From assembly GCF_009909235.1 (NCBI RefSeq), contig NZ_JAAAPO010000005.1, forward strand, positions 62,001-126,000: a stretch of 64,000 bases of DNA, written 5' to 3'. Shown in pieces: positions 7,046 through 16,674 of this stretch. The notes beneath the pieces are model-generated. The model had not been told where the DNA came from. It ran no database searches and was given only the letters and a program-made list of their open reading frames with translations. Origin of the DNA: Novosphingobium ovatum (GTDB lineage: Bacteria; Pseudomonadota; Alphaproteobacteria; Sphingomonadales; Sphingomonadaceae). Every line of letters starts with the position of its first letter. The first letter of the stretch is position 1. The translations under genes were made by a program, and so were the position numbers.

Positions 7046-9004
7046 ATGGCATTGATTAAAAAGGAACAGATCGGCGCCAACGCTATCGATAAGGGCGTAC
7101 TTGCCACCAATGCGCTAAAAGGTGCCAAGACAGCAAGCCGCCCTGTCGCCGCAAAAACGGATCGCGATGCCGAGGCCCACAAGCGTCAGGCCCGCACCTA
7201 TGCCCGCCAGCAGCAAGCCGCGGAGCGCATCGCGGCAGCCACCACCGAACTGTCAGGCGGCGTGAGCGAGGCCAGTGAAGCGCTTGATCTGCTCCAGACG
7301 GCCATGCAGCAAGTGGCGTCCGGTGCTGAGGAAGCCTCCAGCGCGGCCGCCCAGTCGCTACGCAATGTCACCATCATCAATGGCCTGATCCGCGATTGCC
7401 GAAAGGCCGCTGATGTCAGCCTTGACAAGACCCGCTCGCTGCAAAATCTGATCGAAGACAACCGCGCGCAGATCGCGGCCTCGGTGCGCGCGCTCGAAAC
7501 CGCCTCGGAGCGCCAGACGCGTTCGGTGCAGATCGTCAACGAGCTCGAGACCCAGGCGGCCAATATTGGCGATATCGTCAAGGCTGTGGCCCGTATTGCC
7601 GACCAGACCAACCTACTCGCGCTAAACGCCGCCATCGAGGCGGCCCGCGCAGGCGAGCATGGCAAGGGGTTTGCGGTGGTGGCCGACGAGGTCCGCACGC
7701 TGGCTGAAATCAGCGAGAAGAGCGCCACCGAAATTCAGGATCTGGTCGGGCAGATCCAGGGCGAGGTGAAGGTGATTGCTGAAGGCATCCTGTCCTCGGC
7801 CGAGGGCGCTCGCAGCGAAGCCCAGAAAGGCGCCGAAGTGACCGAGCGCCTTTCCCACATCCGTGTCGAAATGACCGCTGTGCTGACCGGCGCCGAGGAA
7901 ATCGCGCGACTCAACGCAGAATCGGAAACCGCCATCGGCGAAGCGCAGAAAGGCTCTGAAGCCGTCAGCAGCGCTGCGGCCGAACAATCTGCCGCTTGCG
8001 AGGAAGCGCTCGCAACGCTCGAACAGCAAGGCGCAGCTCTGCGCGAATCCGACGCCACGGCCCAAATGCTCTCGGAACTGACAGAGGACCTGAAAAACGC
8101 CACTGATGTGCGCAAGAGCGCCGAGGAAGTGGCCAGCGCTGCCGAGGAATTGTCCAGCGCGGTCGAGGAAATCAACCGTTCGGCCAGCCAGATCATGGTG
8201 GCGATCAGTCAGATCGGCAATGGCGCCGAGGCGGCCGCGGCTGCTGCCAATCAGTCCAGCGCAGCGATCGAGCAGATCCGCAAGGGGGCCGATCGTTCGG
8301 CAGAAGCTGCCTCCCTGGCGATCGACAGGGGCACACAGATTTCGCAACTCATTGCCGACAGCCGCTCGGCGGTCGAAGGCATGATCGAGGGGGTCGCCCA
8401 ATCGGTCGAAAGCAATGCCCGACTACGCCAGCAAGTGGCGCAATTGAGCAGCGTTTCGCGCCGGATCGACAAGATTGTCGACGCGATTACCACGGTTGGC
8501 ATCAAGACCAACATGCTTGCGGTCAATGGCTCGGTCGAAGCCGCACGCGCAGGCGATTTTGGCCAGGGCTTTGCGGTGGTTTCCAATGACATCCGCAATC
8601 TGGCGGAGGAATCCTCGGAGAATGCCGACCGCATCAAGGATATGGTCCGCACCATCCAGGAGCAGATCGGCGATGTCTCGCGCGACCTCGACGATATCAA
8701 CCGCGCCGCGCTGGACGAAGTGGAAAAGAACAAGGTCATCACCGCCGACCTGACCCGCGTGACGGACGACATGGCCGAGGTGATGGCCGGCAACACATCG
8801 ATCCGCGAAAACACCGCCGAGATGCTGCGGCAGGTAGGCGAGGTGCAAACTGGTATCAACCAGATCGCCTCGGCCGCGACGCAAGCCTCGCAGGCCTCTA
8901 CGCAAGCCGCTTCGGCTGCGCGTCAGCAGAGCCAGGGCGCCGAGGAACTGGCCGGCGCTATCGAGGAAATCGCCTCGATGGCAGACGAACTGCAGTCCGC
9001 CTGA
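7046..9004 (+). CDS. soluble methyl-accepting chemotaxis protein with two signalling tips
   Basis: 652 residues of almost continuous Ala/Glu/Gln-rich coiled coil. There is no signal peptide, membrane segment or recognisable sensor domain, so it should be cytoplasmic. Two hairpin-tip motifs are present. The first is canonical ([18 protein letters not shown] then [16 protein letters not shown], about 187-225). The second is diverged ([18 protein letters not shown] then [16 protein letters not shown], about 485-525). Each tip is the part that binds CheW and CheA, so one chain could make two contacts or one double-length array unit. No C-terminal CheR/CheB pentapeptide is seen. GGGAG precedes the ATG. 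It is the first gene of the operon, and a promoter must lie in the AT-rich 136 bp upstream. Confidence 0.92.
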   Translation: MALIKKEQIGANAIDKGVLATNALKGAKTASRPVAAKTDRDAEAHKRQARTYARQQQAAERIAAATTELSGGVSEASEALDLLQTAMQQVASGAEEASSAAAQSLRNVTIINGLIRDCRKAADVSLDKTRSLQNLIEDNRAQIAASVRALETASERQTRSVQIVNELETQAANIGDIVKAVARIADQTNLLALNAAIEAARAGEHGKGFAVVADEVRTLAEISEKSATEIQDLVGQIQGEVKVIAEGILSSAEGARSEAQKGAEVTERLSHIRVEMTAVLTGAEEIARLNAESETAIGEAQKGSEAVSSAAAEQSAACEEALATLEQQGAALRESDATAQMLSELTEDLKNATDVRKSAEEVASAAEELSSAVEEINRSASQIMVAISQIGNGAEAAAAAANQSSAAIEQIRKGADRSAEAASLAIDRGTQISQLIADSRSAVEGMIEGVAQSVESNARLRQQVAQLSSVSRRIDKIVDAITTVGIKTNMLAVNGSVEAARAGDFGQGFAVVSNDIRNLAEESSENADRIKDMVRTIQEQIGDVSRDLDDINRAALDEVEKNKVITADLTRVTDDMAEVMAGNTSIRENTAEMLRQVGEVQTGINQIASAATQASQASTQAASAARQQSQGAEELAGAIEEIASMADELQSA

Positions 9005-9019
9005 TCCTCAGCTCGTGCG

Positions 9020-9037
9020 GGGGGCCTTAGTGCCCCC
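9020..9037 (+). terminator. short intercistronic GC hairpin
   Basis: GGGGGC and GCCCCC pair across the loop CTTAGT in the 58-bp gap between the MCP and CheW genes. There is no T-run after it, so it more likely protects an upstream mRNA end or tunes read-through than fully terminates. Confidence 0.3.
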
Positions 9038-9062
9038 ACGCAACAGCCGAGGGAGGCTGACG

Positions 9063-10619
9063 ATGTTGCATTCTCATATTGACCCAAATGCCGAAGGCGT
9101 CGTGGCGCTGGAGACTGTGTCGCAGCAATTCACCATCTTTGCGGTGGACGGCGAGAATTTCGCGGTCAGCCTGGATGAAGTGAAGGAAATCATCCGCATG
9201 CCTGACGTGGTGCGGGTACCGCTGGCGCCGCCCAGCCTTGAGGGGCTGGCGAATTTGCGAGGCACGGTACTGCCGATTGTCAATGCCCGCCTGTTGTTCG
9301 ACCTGCCGCGCCGTGATGCGGACGATGCCACCCGCGTGGTCATTCTCGACCATGGCCATCCGATCGGTATTGTCGTCGACAAGGTGGCCAGTGTGGTGAC
9401 GGTCGAACCCGATCGGATAGAGTCGGCGAGCGAGGTGGAAACCAGTATTCGTTCCGATCTGCTGCGCGGCATGATCCGCGATCAGGACGGCATGGGGTTG
9501 GTGATGGTGCTCGAAACCCGCCGCTTGATCGCCCAGGAATTCGAACTGCTTGCCGCTCAGGCGCGGGAGCATGTCTCGAAGCTGGCCGAGGATAGCGCGG
9601 TGAGCGCGACCCGTGACGAACCCACATCGGACGATGAAGAAATCCAGCTTGTCAGCTTTGAAGTGGCAGGACAGGAATATGCCTTGCCGATCGCCAGCGT
9701 GCGCGAGATCGTGCAGCTACCCGAAAAAGTGACCAAGGTGCCCAAGGCGGCGAGCAGCGTAATGGGGGTGATCACCTTGCGCGAAAGGCTGCTGCCGGTG
9801 GTGTCCTTGCGCCGCCAGTTCCGGCTCGAGCCTGCCGAATGCGAAGAGCACCAGCGGGTCGCGGTGGTGTCGGTGGGGCCTCGCCAGACACTGGTGGGCC
9901 TCGTGCTCGACAAGGTCAACGAGGTGCTGCGGGTGCGTTCCTCCGGGATTGACGCCATGCCGGGCGTCATGGCCGCCAATGGCGATATCTCCGAGATCAC
10001 TGCGCTGTGCCGGTTGAATGGTGGCAAGCGTCTGGTGTCCATCCTTTCAGCCGAGGCGATGTTTGATCCCGAAGCGATCGAGGACACCCTCAAGCAAGCA
10101 GGTGGCGATGTGAACATGAAGGGCGAGGCTTCGCGCAATCGTGCAGCGGCATCCAAGGTGGAGGAAGAGCAATTCGTCGTCTTCCGCCTGATCAACGAGG
10201 AATTTGGCGTTGGCATCGAGAGCGTACAGGAAATCGTGCGCGTGCCCGAGGACGTGGCCAAGATCCCCCGCACCAAGGATTTCATCCGCGGCGTGATGAA
10301 TTTGCGCGGCTCGGTCATCCCCTTGATCGATCAGCGCGCCCGCTTTGGCCTGCCCGCACTCGAAGCCAATGACCGCCAGCGGATCATGGTGTTCAGGCTG
10401 GGTGGGGTACAGACCGGCTTCATCGTCGATAGCGTGTCCGAAGTGATGCGGATTCGCCGCGACCGTATCAAACCCACGCCCGCAATGTCGGAAGGGCAGC
10501 GCAAGGTGATCCGCCGTGTAGCCAACCTGCCCGAGGCAAAGCGGATGATCCTGTTGCTCGATGCCGATCGGATGCTTGATGCAAGCGAGATCGAGGCCGT
10601 GGCAGCGGCAGCCGCCTGA
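9063..10619 (+). CDS. triple-domain CheW-like adaptor
   Basis: 518 residues with three consecutive CheW folds at roughly 18-165, 195-345 and 370-510. Each contains the hydrophobic strand plus V-x-E-I-V/I and LRG/LRE-x-x-x-P-V/I hallmarks (EGLANLRGTVLPIVNARLLF; GVITLRERLLPVVSLRRQF; GVMNLRGSVIPLIDQRARF). CheW links receptors to the kinase CheA. Fusing three may crosslink array units or bind the several receptor tips made here. The second copy has LRE in place of LRG. I chose the ATG at 9063 because GGGAGG lies 6 nt before it; an upstream in-frame start at 9015 would lack such a site. Confidence 0.9.
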   Translation: MLHSHIDPNAEGVVALETVSQQFTIFAVDGENFAVSLDEVKEIIRMPDVVRVPLAPPSLEGLANLRGTVLPIVNARLLFDLPRRDADDATRVVILDHGHPIGIVVDKVASVVTVEPDRIESASEVETSIRSDLLRGMIRDQDGMGLVMVLETRRLIAQEFELLAAQAREHVSKLAEDSAVSATRDEPTSDDEEIQLVSFEVAGQEYALPIASVREIVQLPEKVTKVPKAASSVMGVITLRERLLPVVSLRRQFRLEPAECEEHQRVAVVSVGPRQTLVGLVLDKVNEVLRVRSSGIDAMPGVMAANGDISEITALCRLNGGKRLVSILSAEAMFDPEAIEDTLKQAGGDVNMKGEASRNRAAASKVEEEQFVVFRLINEEFGVGIESVQEIVRVPEDVAKIPRTKDFIRGVMNLRGSVIPLIDQRARFGLPALEANDRQRIMVFRLGGVQTGFIVDSVSEVMRIRRDRIKPTPAMSEGQRKVIRRVANLPEAKRMILLLDADRMLDASEIEAVAAAAA

Positions 10620-10650
10620 GCTGCCATAAATTATCGGTAGGCACCGTGCG

Positions 10651-11739
10651 ATGAAGGCTCTTGTTGTTGATGACTCCGCTCTGATGCGCCGCCAGATTGG
10701 CGACATTCTGACGCGCGGGGGGTTTGATGTGGCAAGCGCCCGCACCGGGGCAGAGGCCATCGAACGACTGCCGATCGAGAAGCCCGATGTTGTGACGCTC
10801 GACATCAACATGCCTGAAATGGACGGGCTGACCTGTTTGTCGCGGATCATGACCGAGCACCCGACGCCGGTGGTAATGATCTCCTCGCTGACCGAGGATG
10901 GCGCGTTGGCCACGCTGGAGGCGATTGCGCTGGGCGCGGTCGATTTCATGCAAAAGCCGGGCGGCACGGTTTCTGCCAATTTGCGCAGCTGCGAGGAGAT
11001 CATCCTCGAAAAGGTGACGGCTGCGGCCAGAGCGCGCCCGCGCCGCACCGCCAATCTGCGCCAGCGACTGCTGGCGCGGCGCGAAACGATCCTGGGGCAG
11101 CCTCTGCGCCGTCGCCAGCCGTCCACGAGCGTCGAAGCGCTGACACTGGTGGGCGCCAGCACCGGCGGGCCGGCAGTGCTGGAAGAATTGCTGTCCTGCC
11201 TGAGCGCCGACTACCCGATGCCGGTGCTGGTCTGCCAGCATATGCCCTCCAGCGTCACCCGCCATTTTGCCGAGCGGCTCAACCGCATCTGCCCGATGCC
11301 TGTGGTCGAGCTGCGCAAACAGACCGAGTTGGAGGCCGGCACGATCTATGTGGCGCGCGGTGACGCCGACATGATCGTGATGATCCGCAATGACAAGCTG
11401 GTGGCCACCATCGTGCCGCCCTCTCGCAACTATAGCTGGCACCCGAGCGTGAACCGGCTGGTTGAAAGCGCTATGAAATGCGTGACCGCCGATAGCCTGA
11501 TCGGCGTGCTGATGACCGGCATGGGCGATGATGGCGCCGCCGAGATGACCGCGCTTCGCAAAGCTGGCGGCTACACCATGGCCGAAAGCGAGGAGAGCTG
11601 CGTGGTCTATGGCATGCCGCGGGCGTTGATCGAAGCTGGCGGGGCCTGCGACGTGCTGGACGCCAGTGACATGGCCGCAAAATTGGAACGTGTTGCTTTC
11701 ACCCGCTCGCGTATCGACGACAAGATTAGGAGCAACTGA
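10651..11739 (+). CDS. cheB: CheB receptor methylesterase / response regulator
   Basis: 362 residues. The receiver domain has DD at 7-8 and phosphoacceptor D51 (TLDINMPEMDG). After a short Arg-rich linker the methylesterase domain carries the serine S170 (GASTGGP), H197 (CQHMPS) and D293 (MTGMGDDGA), equivalent to the known Ser-His-Asp triad. It removes or deamidates methyl-glutamates on the receptor when phosphorylated by CheA, giving adaptation feedback. It lies 31 nt after the CheW gene and 2 nt before the HEAT gene, so the genes are co-transcribed. Confidence 0.95.
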   Translation: MKALVVDDSALMRRQIGDILTRGGFDVASARTGAEAIERLPIEKPDVVTLDINMPEMDGLTCLSRIMTEHPTPVVMISSLTEDGALATLEAIALGAVDFMQKPGGTVSANLRSCEEIILEKVTAAARARPRRTANLRQRLLARRETILGQPLRRRQPSTSVEALTLVGASTGGPAVLEELLSCLSADYPMPVLVCQHMPSSVTRHFAERLNRICPMPVVELRKQTELEAGTIYVARGDADMIVMIRNDKLVATIVPPSRNYSWHPSVNRLVESAMKCVTADSLIGVLMTGMGDDGAAEMTALRKAGGYTMAESEESCVVYGMPRALIEAGGACDVLDASDMAAKLERVAFTRSRIDDKIRSN

Positions 11740-11741
11740 CG

Positions 11742-12353
11742 ATGGCCCTGCTCAAAGCCAAAGCCGCAGAAAATGTTGCCAATCCGGCGTCTCAATCCGG
11801 TGTCTCCCCAGCAAGCCTGGATTCGGACGATCCGATGGAACGGCGCCGCGCGGTGCAACAATGCGTCGAGGAGCCCAATCCGGTCGCCGCACTGCTGGGC
11901 CTGTTGCGCGAGGAGCATGAGAACATCGTGCGGCAGGCGGCCTTTACCGAACTGGCAGCGCTGGGCACCAGCGAAGCGGCGCAAGGCTTGGCCGAACTGC
12001 TTTCCAACGCCGACCCGGCGCTGCGCAATGGCGCGCTGGAAGCCTTGGTGGCCATGCCCGAGCAGGCGATGGGGCTGCTGGCGCCGCTCGCCTTTTGCGA
12101 TGACCCCGATGTGCGGATCTTTGCGGTGATGATGGCGAACGAACTCCCCTCTGAGCGCACCGCCGACTGGCTCATCGCGCTCGCCGCAAAGGAGCAGGAC
12201 GCCAATGTCTGCTCCAACCTTGCCGAGGCAATAGGCGGCACTGGGCGCCGCGATGCGTTGCCAGTGCTGCAGGCGATCATCGAACGTTTCCCTCGCGAAC
12301 CCTATCTGGCCTTTGCTGCTGAAACCGCCATGACCCGGATCCGGGAGGGTTGA
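11742..12353 (+). CDS. HEAT-repeat protein inside the chemosensory operon
   Basis: 203 residues. After a short N-terminus (MALLKAKAAENVAN) come about four to five helical repeats typical of HEAT or PBS-lyase-type proteins, for example VRQAAFTELAALGTSEAAQG, LRNGALEALVAMPEQAMGLL and VRIFAVMMANELPSERTADW. Such solenoids bind other proteins and have no catalytic residues of their own. It sits 2 nt after cheB and 4 nt before cheR, which strongly suggests a role with these adaptation enzymes or the receptor. It is not a standard Che component; scaffold or specificity factor is inference. Confidence 0.82.
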   Translation: MALLKAKAAENVANPASQSGVSPASLDSDDPMERRRAVQQCVEEPNPVAALLGLLREEHENIVRQAAFTELAALGTSEAAQGLAELLSNADPALRNGALEALVAMPEQAMGLLAPLAFCDDPDVRIFAVMMANELPSERTADWLIALAAKEQDANVCSNLAEAIGGTGRRDALPVLQAIIERFPREPYLAFAAETAMTRIREG

Positions 12354-12357
12354 AGCG

Positions 12358-13227
12358 GTGAATGACATGAGCCGACCGCCCGTGGCGGCCCCTCCCAAGA
12401 TATCTGCCGAAGATGTCGTGAGCTTTTGCGACTTCTTCTACAAGAAGACTGGCATAAGCATGGATGCCAGCCGGCGCTATTTCATCGACCGCAGGCTCGA
12501 AGAGCGCATGGCGGCCAATGACTGCAAGACGTTCCGCGAATACCTTGCTCTGGTCAAATTCCAGCCTGGCGGCGGCGAGATGCAGGCGTTGATCAACGAG
12601 ATGACGGTCAACGAGACCTATTTCTTCCGCGAAGACTACCAGTTCCAATGCCTTACGCGGCATATGCTCGACGAAATCGCCGACAGGCGCGGCAACAATC
12701 GCGCGCCGATCCGCATCTGGTCGGTGCCCTGTTCAACCGGCGAGGAGCCCTACACAATCGCGATCTCGATCCTGGAGAACTGGGGCCGGGCCAATGACTT
12801 CGACATCGAGATTCTGGCGAGCGACATCGACAGCAGGGTGCTGGGCCGCGCGCAAGAGGGCATTTACGAGGCCCGGGCGCTCCATCGGGTGCCAACCAAG
12901 GTCCGCGACACCTATTTCCGCAAGCTGGATAATGACCGCTGGCAGGTGATTGATGACTTACGCGAGTCGGTCGATTTCAGCCTCGTCAATGTTTGCAACC
13001 CGACCCAGATGGCACGGATGCGCGGCATCGACGTGATCTTCTGTCGCAATCTGCTGATCTATTTCGACGACCTCTCGCGCCGCCGGGCCGCCGAGCATTT
13101 CTACGAGGCGCTCAATCCGGGCGGCTTTGTGGCGCTTGGCCATTCGGAAAGCATGAGCCGCATATCCAATATCTTCAACCCCCGCAAATTCCCCGAGGCG
13201 ATTGTCCATCAAAGGCCTGTGTCATGA
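12358..13227 (+). CDS. cheR: CheR receptor methyltransferase
   Basis: 289 residues. The N-terminal helical domain is followed by the SAM-binding domain with the CheR signature around WSVPCSTGEEPYTIAI, the acidic ligand in LASDID, FCRNLLIYF, and the LNPGGFVALGHSES stretch. It methylates glutamates on the MCP adaptation helices. The GTG start at 12358 is supported by GGGAGGG 8 nt upstream; an ATG at 12367 is an alternative. The stop overlaps the next start as ATGA. Confidence 0.95.
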   Translation: MNDMSRPPVAAPPKISAEDVVSFCDFFYKKTGISMDASRRYFIDRRLEERMAANDCKTFREYLALVKFQPGGGEMQALINEMTVNETYFFREDYQFQCLTRHMLDEIADRRGNNRAPIRIWSVPCSTGEEPYTIAISILENWGRANDFDIEILASDIDSRVLGRAQEGIYEARALHRVPTKVRDTYFRKLDNDRWQVIDDLRESVDFSLVNVCNPTQMARMRGIDVIFCRNLLIYFDDLSRRRAAEHFYEALNPGGFVALGHSESMSRISNIFNPRKFPEAIVHQRPVS

Positions 13228-13703
13228 CCCAGCCGCAACACACCATGAGCCCCGCGCCGAGCGGTCCTGCGTCTACGAGCACGCCGTCAGGGGCCACGGC
13301 CTGCGCCCCGGAGGATGCGCCTGCGCCCAAGGGTCGGGTTCTGGTGGTCGATGACACGCTGACCGTACGCCTCTACTGCTCGCAATTGCTGAAACGCGCC
13401 GGCTATGAGGCGTTTGAGGCGATCAACGGGCTCGAAGGGCTGGAAGTCGCGCTGGGGCAGGCGTTTGACCTGTTCGTCGTCGACATCAACATGCAGAAGA
13501 TGGACGGCTATGCCTTTCTGGCCGAGGTGCGGCGCCGCTCCGATCTGCGCCATACGCCTGCGGTGATGATGAGCACGGAACAAGGCAGTGAGGACATTGC
13601 CCGCGCCTATGCTTCGGGCGCCAATTTCTATCTGACCAAGCCTATCGATCCGACGCGCTTCATCGAGACGGTGCAGCTGATGACGGGAGTAGCCCCGCGA
13701 TGA
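13224..13703 (+). CDS. CheY-like response regulator with Pro/Ala-rich N-terminal extension
   Basis: 159 residues. The first 35 are low-complexity Pro/Ser/Ala/Thr sequence, followed by one receiver domain with the acidic pair in VVDDT, phosphoacceptor D87 (VVDINMQKMDG), the conserved S/T (MMSTEQG) and Lys in FYLTKPID. There is no output domain, so it acts by binding a target once phosphorylated. ATGA overlaps join it to cheR upstream and cheA downstream. Its target, motor or otherwise, is unknown because no flagellar genes are nearby. Confidence 0.9.
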   Translation: MTQPQHTMSPAPSGPASTSTPSGATACAPEDAPAPKGRVLVVDDTLTVRLYCSQLLKRAGYEAFEAINGLEGLEVALGQAFDLFVVDINMQKMDGYAFLAEVRRRSDLRHTPAVMMSTEQGSEDIARAYASGANFYLTKPIDPTRFIETVQLMTGVAPR

Positions 13704-16000
13704 GCGACCAAATGGACAACAAGGCCGAAAACGCCGAATTGGCAGCCAGCTTCGTGGCCGAAACGCGCGAATTGCTTGACGAGGCGAACAGTGCGTTGCT
13801 CGCGCTCGAACGCAAGCCCGAGGATCAGGAAGCGATCAACAATCTGTTCCGTTGCGTCCATTCGATCAAGGGTGCTGCTGGCTTGTTTGACCTGCCCGCG
13901 CTGATCCATCTGGTCCATGCCGGCGAGGATCTGCTGGGCGCAATGCGCGATGGCAAGCTGCGCATGGATGGCGCGGCGACCGATGAGCTGCTGGCCGGGC
14001 TCGACCATGTCAACGGCTGGCTCGACCAATTCCACCGCGATGGCAAGCTCGCGCCCGATACCATGGGCATTGCCCGCCAGTTTGCAGCACTCTATCGCGC
14101 GCGGCTGGGCGGCGAACGCGCGGCGGCGCAGGCTAGCGGGGACATCGCCTATGACGCGTGGCCCGCTTGGGCCGAGCCCGCGCGCGAGGCGATCACCGCG
14201 GCGGCCATGGGCGTAGATGCGCTGGTTCTGCTGCGCTACACGCCCGAGGAAGGCTGCTTCTTTTCGGGCGATGACCCGCTGTTTACGGTCTTGCAAACCC
14301 CACAGATGGCCTGGCTCGACATTCAGCCGCGCGAACCCTGGCCCGACCCTTCGCGGTTTGACCCCTACGCCTGCAATCTGATGTTCCTGATCGCTTCGGC
14401 GGCCACAAGGGCCGAAGTCGAAATGCACTACCGCTATGTGCCCGACTGCATCGAACTGGTTGAAGTCGCCTTGCAAACGCTGCCCCGCGACACGGTGCCA
14501 GAGCAGGCATCAGCATCTGGGCCCAGCGCACCAACCAAGCGCAAGCTCACCGCGCTGGCGGTGGAATTGCTCGAAGCGCAACGCCGCGCCCTTTCCATGC
14601 CCGGCCGCCACGGACAGGTTGACGACATCGCCGTCACCTTGCGCAATCTGTGCAGTTCACAAGGCCTGCCTTCCCCGCTGGTGGATCAGGGCGCCACCTC
14701 TCAGGATGTGGCACAAGCGATCGACGCGCTGCTTAAACCCGACGCGCCCGCAGGTCCCCCCGATGAAGACAGTGCCGCCCAGTTCGCGCCTGTCCCGCGC
14801 GCGGCCGACCTCGCGGTCGAGCGGGTCGAACCGAGTACCGACAAGACCTTGCGGGTCGAGCAGGTCAAAGTCGACACGTTGATGAATCTGGTGGGCGAGT
14901 TGGTCGTGGCCAAGAATGCGCTGCCCTTCCTGGCGCGCGATGCCGAGATGAAGTTCGGCTGCCGTGAACTCGCCCGCGAGATCAAGGACAAATATGCGGT
15001 GATCGACCGCATCGCCCGCCAGATGCAGAACTCGGTGATGGACATTCGGATGATGCCGGTGTCCGACCTGTTCCGCCGCTTCCCGAGGCTGGTGCGCGAT
15101 GTGGCGCGCAAACTCGACAAAAAAGTGCAACTGGTCATCGAAGGCGAGGCGACGGAGGCCGACAAGAACATCATCGAGGCACTGGCCGAGCCGCTAACCC
15201 ATGTGCTGCGCAATAGCCTCGATCATGGCATCGAGTTGCCGGCGGAACGGGCGCGGCTGGGCAAGGACGAAACGGCAACCTTGCGCCTGCGCGCCTTCCA
15301 GGAGGGCGACAGCGTTGTGATCGAGGTCAGCGACGATGGGCGCGGCATTGACGCTGGCCGGGTGCGGGCAAAAGCGGTCGAACGCGGCCTGCTTGATGCC
15401 GAACGCGCCGGCGGCCTCACCGACGATCAGGCGGTACAGTTGGTGTTCCTGCCCGGCTTTTCGACCGCCGAGCAAGTGTCCGATCTGTCCGGCCGGGGCG
15501 TGGGCATGGACGCCGTACGCACGGTGGTCGAGCGACATGGCGGCAATGTCCTGCTCAGCTCTTATGCGGGCGAGGGCACGAAAGTGGTCCTCAAGCTGCC
15601 ACTGTCCATGGCGATTACCCGTGTGCTCACCATAGAACTGGCAGGCCAGCTCTATGGCGTGCCGATGGATCTGGTGGTCGAGACAGTGCGCATTGGTAGC
15701 CACTCGATCCGCCGGATGAAGGAAGCCGAGGCGGTTGTGCTGCGCGACACGGTCATCCCTATCGTGCGGTTACGCAAGATTCTGGGCATGGATCCAGGCG
15801 ATAAGGCACTCGAGTCGATCCTAATCCTTAAAATTGGCAATTCGACTGTAGGGCTGATTATAGATGATTTTGGCACAGGCATGGACATTATCCTAAAACC
15901 TTTTGCTGGCATCCTCATGCACATGGGTGGATTTGCCGGCACAGCGGTACTGGGTGACGGGCGCGTGCTGCTTGTCCTCAACCTCAAGGAGCTGCTGTGA
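13700..16000 (+). CDS. cheA: CheA hybrid-free chemotaxis histidine kinase
   Basis: 766 residues. The P1 phosphotransfer domain has H54 in RCVHSIKGAAG. A long middle region follows, then the P3 dimerisation helices (VDTLMNLVGELVVAKNAL), the P4 ATPase with N box (HVLRNSLDHGIE), G1 (DDGRGID) and G2 (GRGVGMDAVR), and a C-terminal CheW-like P5 domain. It phosphorylates the two CheY proteins and CheB in response to receptor state. No receiver domain is fused. The start overlaps cheY as ATGA and the stop overlaps the next gene as TGATG. Confidence 0.95.
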   Translation: MSDQMDNKAENAELAASFVAETRELLDEANSALLALERKPEDQEAINNLFRCVHSIKGAAGLFDLPALIHLVHAGEDLLGAMRDGKLRMDGAATDELLAGLDHVNGWLDQFHRDGKLAPDTMGIARQFAALYRARLGGERAAAQASGDIAYDAWPAWAEPAREAITAAAMGVDALVLLRYTPEEGCFFSGDDPLFTVLQTPQMAWLDIQPREPWPDPSRFDPYACNLMFLIASAATRAEVEMHYRYVPDCIELVEVALQTLPRDTVPEQASASGPSAPTKRKLTALAVELLEAQRRALSMPGRHGQVDDIAVTLRNLCSSQGLPSPLVDQGATSQDVAQAIDALLKPDAPAGPPDEDSAAQFAPVPRAADLAVERVEPSTDKTLRVEQVKVDTLMNLVGELVVAKNALPFLARDAEMKFGCRELAREIKDKYAVIDRIARQMQNSVMDIRMMPVSDLFRRFPRLVRDVARKLDKKVQLVIEGEATEADKNIIEALAEPLTHVLRNSLDHGIELPAERARLGKDETATLRLRAFQEGDSVVIEVSDDGRGIDAGRVRAKAVERGLLDAERAGGLTDDQAVQLVFLPGFSTAEQVSDLSGRGVGMDAVRTVVERHGGNVLLSSYAGEGTKVVLKLPLSMAITRVLTIELAGQLYGVPMDLVVETVRIGSHSIRRMKEAEAVVLRDTVIPIVRLRKILGMDPGDKALESILILKIGNSTVGLIIDDFGTGMDIILKPFAGILMHMGGFAGTAVLGDGRVLLVLNLKELL

Positions 16001-16305
16001 TGCCCATCAGCTATTCGACGACCACGGCCAAATTCGTGGGCGAATGCAGTATTGAAGATGCCAGCGAGCTGACCGAATGGCTGCTGGCCAAGCCCGCGCG
16101 CAAGGTCGATCTGGCGCAATGCCGCAATCTGCACACCGCGCTTTTGCAGCCTTTGCTGGTGCTGGCCCCAGCGATAAAGGCGCTGCCCAAGGAGGAGAGG
16201 CTGGCCCGCTGGATCTCACCTCTGTTGCCGGCGCCTGTGGCTTCCGCCACGCGTATCGCTTCGCGCAAACGCACCAAGCCTTCCATTGAACAGGTGCTGG
16301 CATGA
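16000..16305 (+). CDS. small STAS-like protein
   Basis: 101 residues, beginning MPISYSTTTAKFVGECSIED. The pattern of strands and helices (EDASELTEWLLAKPARKVDL then AQCRNLHTALLQPLLVLAP) resembles a reduced STAS or sulfate-transporter/anti-sigma-antagonist fold, in which VDL-x-x-C usually precedes the partner-binding helix. In chemosensory operons small STAS proteins can act as alternative partners of CheA or CheY. The C-terminus is basic. It is linked to cheA by TGATG and to the next cheY by ATGA. The fold assignment is tentative. Confidence 0.65.
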   Translation: MPISYSTTTAKFVGECSIEDASELTEWLLAKPARKVDLAQCRNLHTALLQPLLVLAPAIKALPKEERLARWISPLLPAPVASATRIASRKRTKPSIEQVLA

Positions 16306-16673
16306 AGCACATTCTGATTGTTGATGATTCCCCCACAATTCTGATGAGTATGGAAGGCGTCCTCAGCCGCGCGGGGTTCCAGGTGTCAAAGGCGCCGAGC
16401 GGCGAGGATGCAGTGCGCGCGCTGCAAAACGGCGTGCGGCCCAACCTGGTGATTACCGACCTGAACATGCGCGGCATGAACGGCATCGATGTGATCAAGG
16501 CGATCCGCGCCAATAGCGCCACCCGCTTTACGCCTGTGCTGATGCTGACCACCGAAAGCGCCCAGGACAAGCGCCAGGAGGCGCGCAGCGCTGGGGCGAC
16601 CGGCTGGCTGGTTAAACCGGTTCAGCCCAATGACCTGCTTGGCGTGGTGCGCCAAGTCATGCCGGGGGCATGA
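16302..16673 (+). CDS. CheY-like response regulator (second copy)
   Basis: 123 residues, a single receiver domain with DD at 8-9, phosphoacceptor D53 (VITDLNMRGMNG), T in LMLTTES and K in WLVKPVQP. It lacks the N-terminal extension of the first CheY. Two single-domain receivers fed by one CheA often divide into an effector and a phosphate sink, since no CheZ or CheX phosphatase is seen here; that division is inference. It overlaps the STAS-like gene by ATGA. Confidence 0.92.
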   Translation: MKHILIVDDSPTILMSMEGVLSRAGFQVSKAPSGEDAVRALQNGVRPNLVITDLNMRGMNGIDVIKAIRANSATRFTPVLMLTTESAQDKRQEARSAGATGWLVKPVQPNDLLGVVRQVMPGA

Positions 16674-16674
16674 G

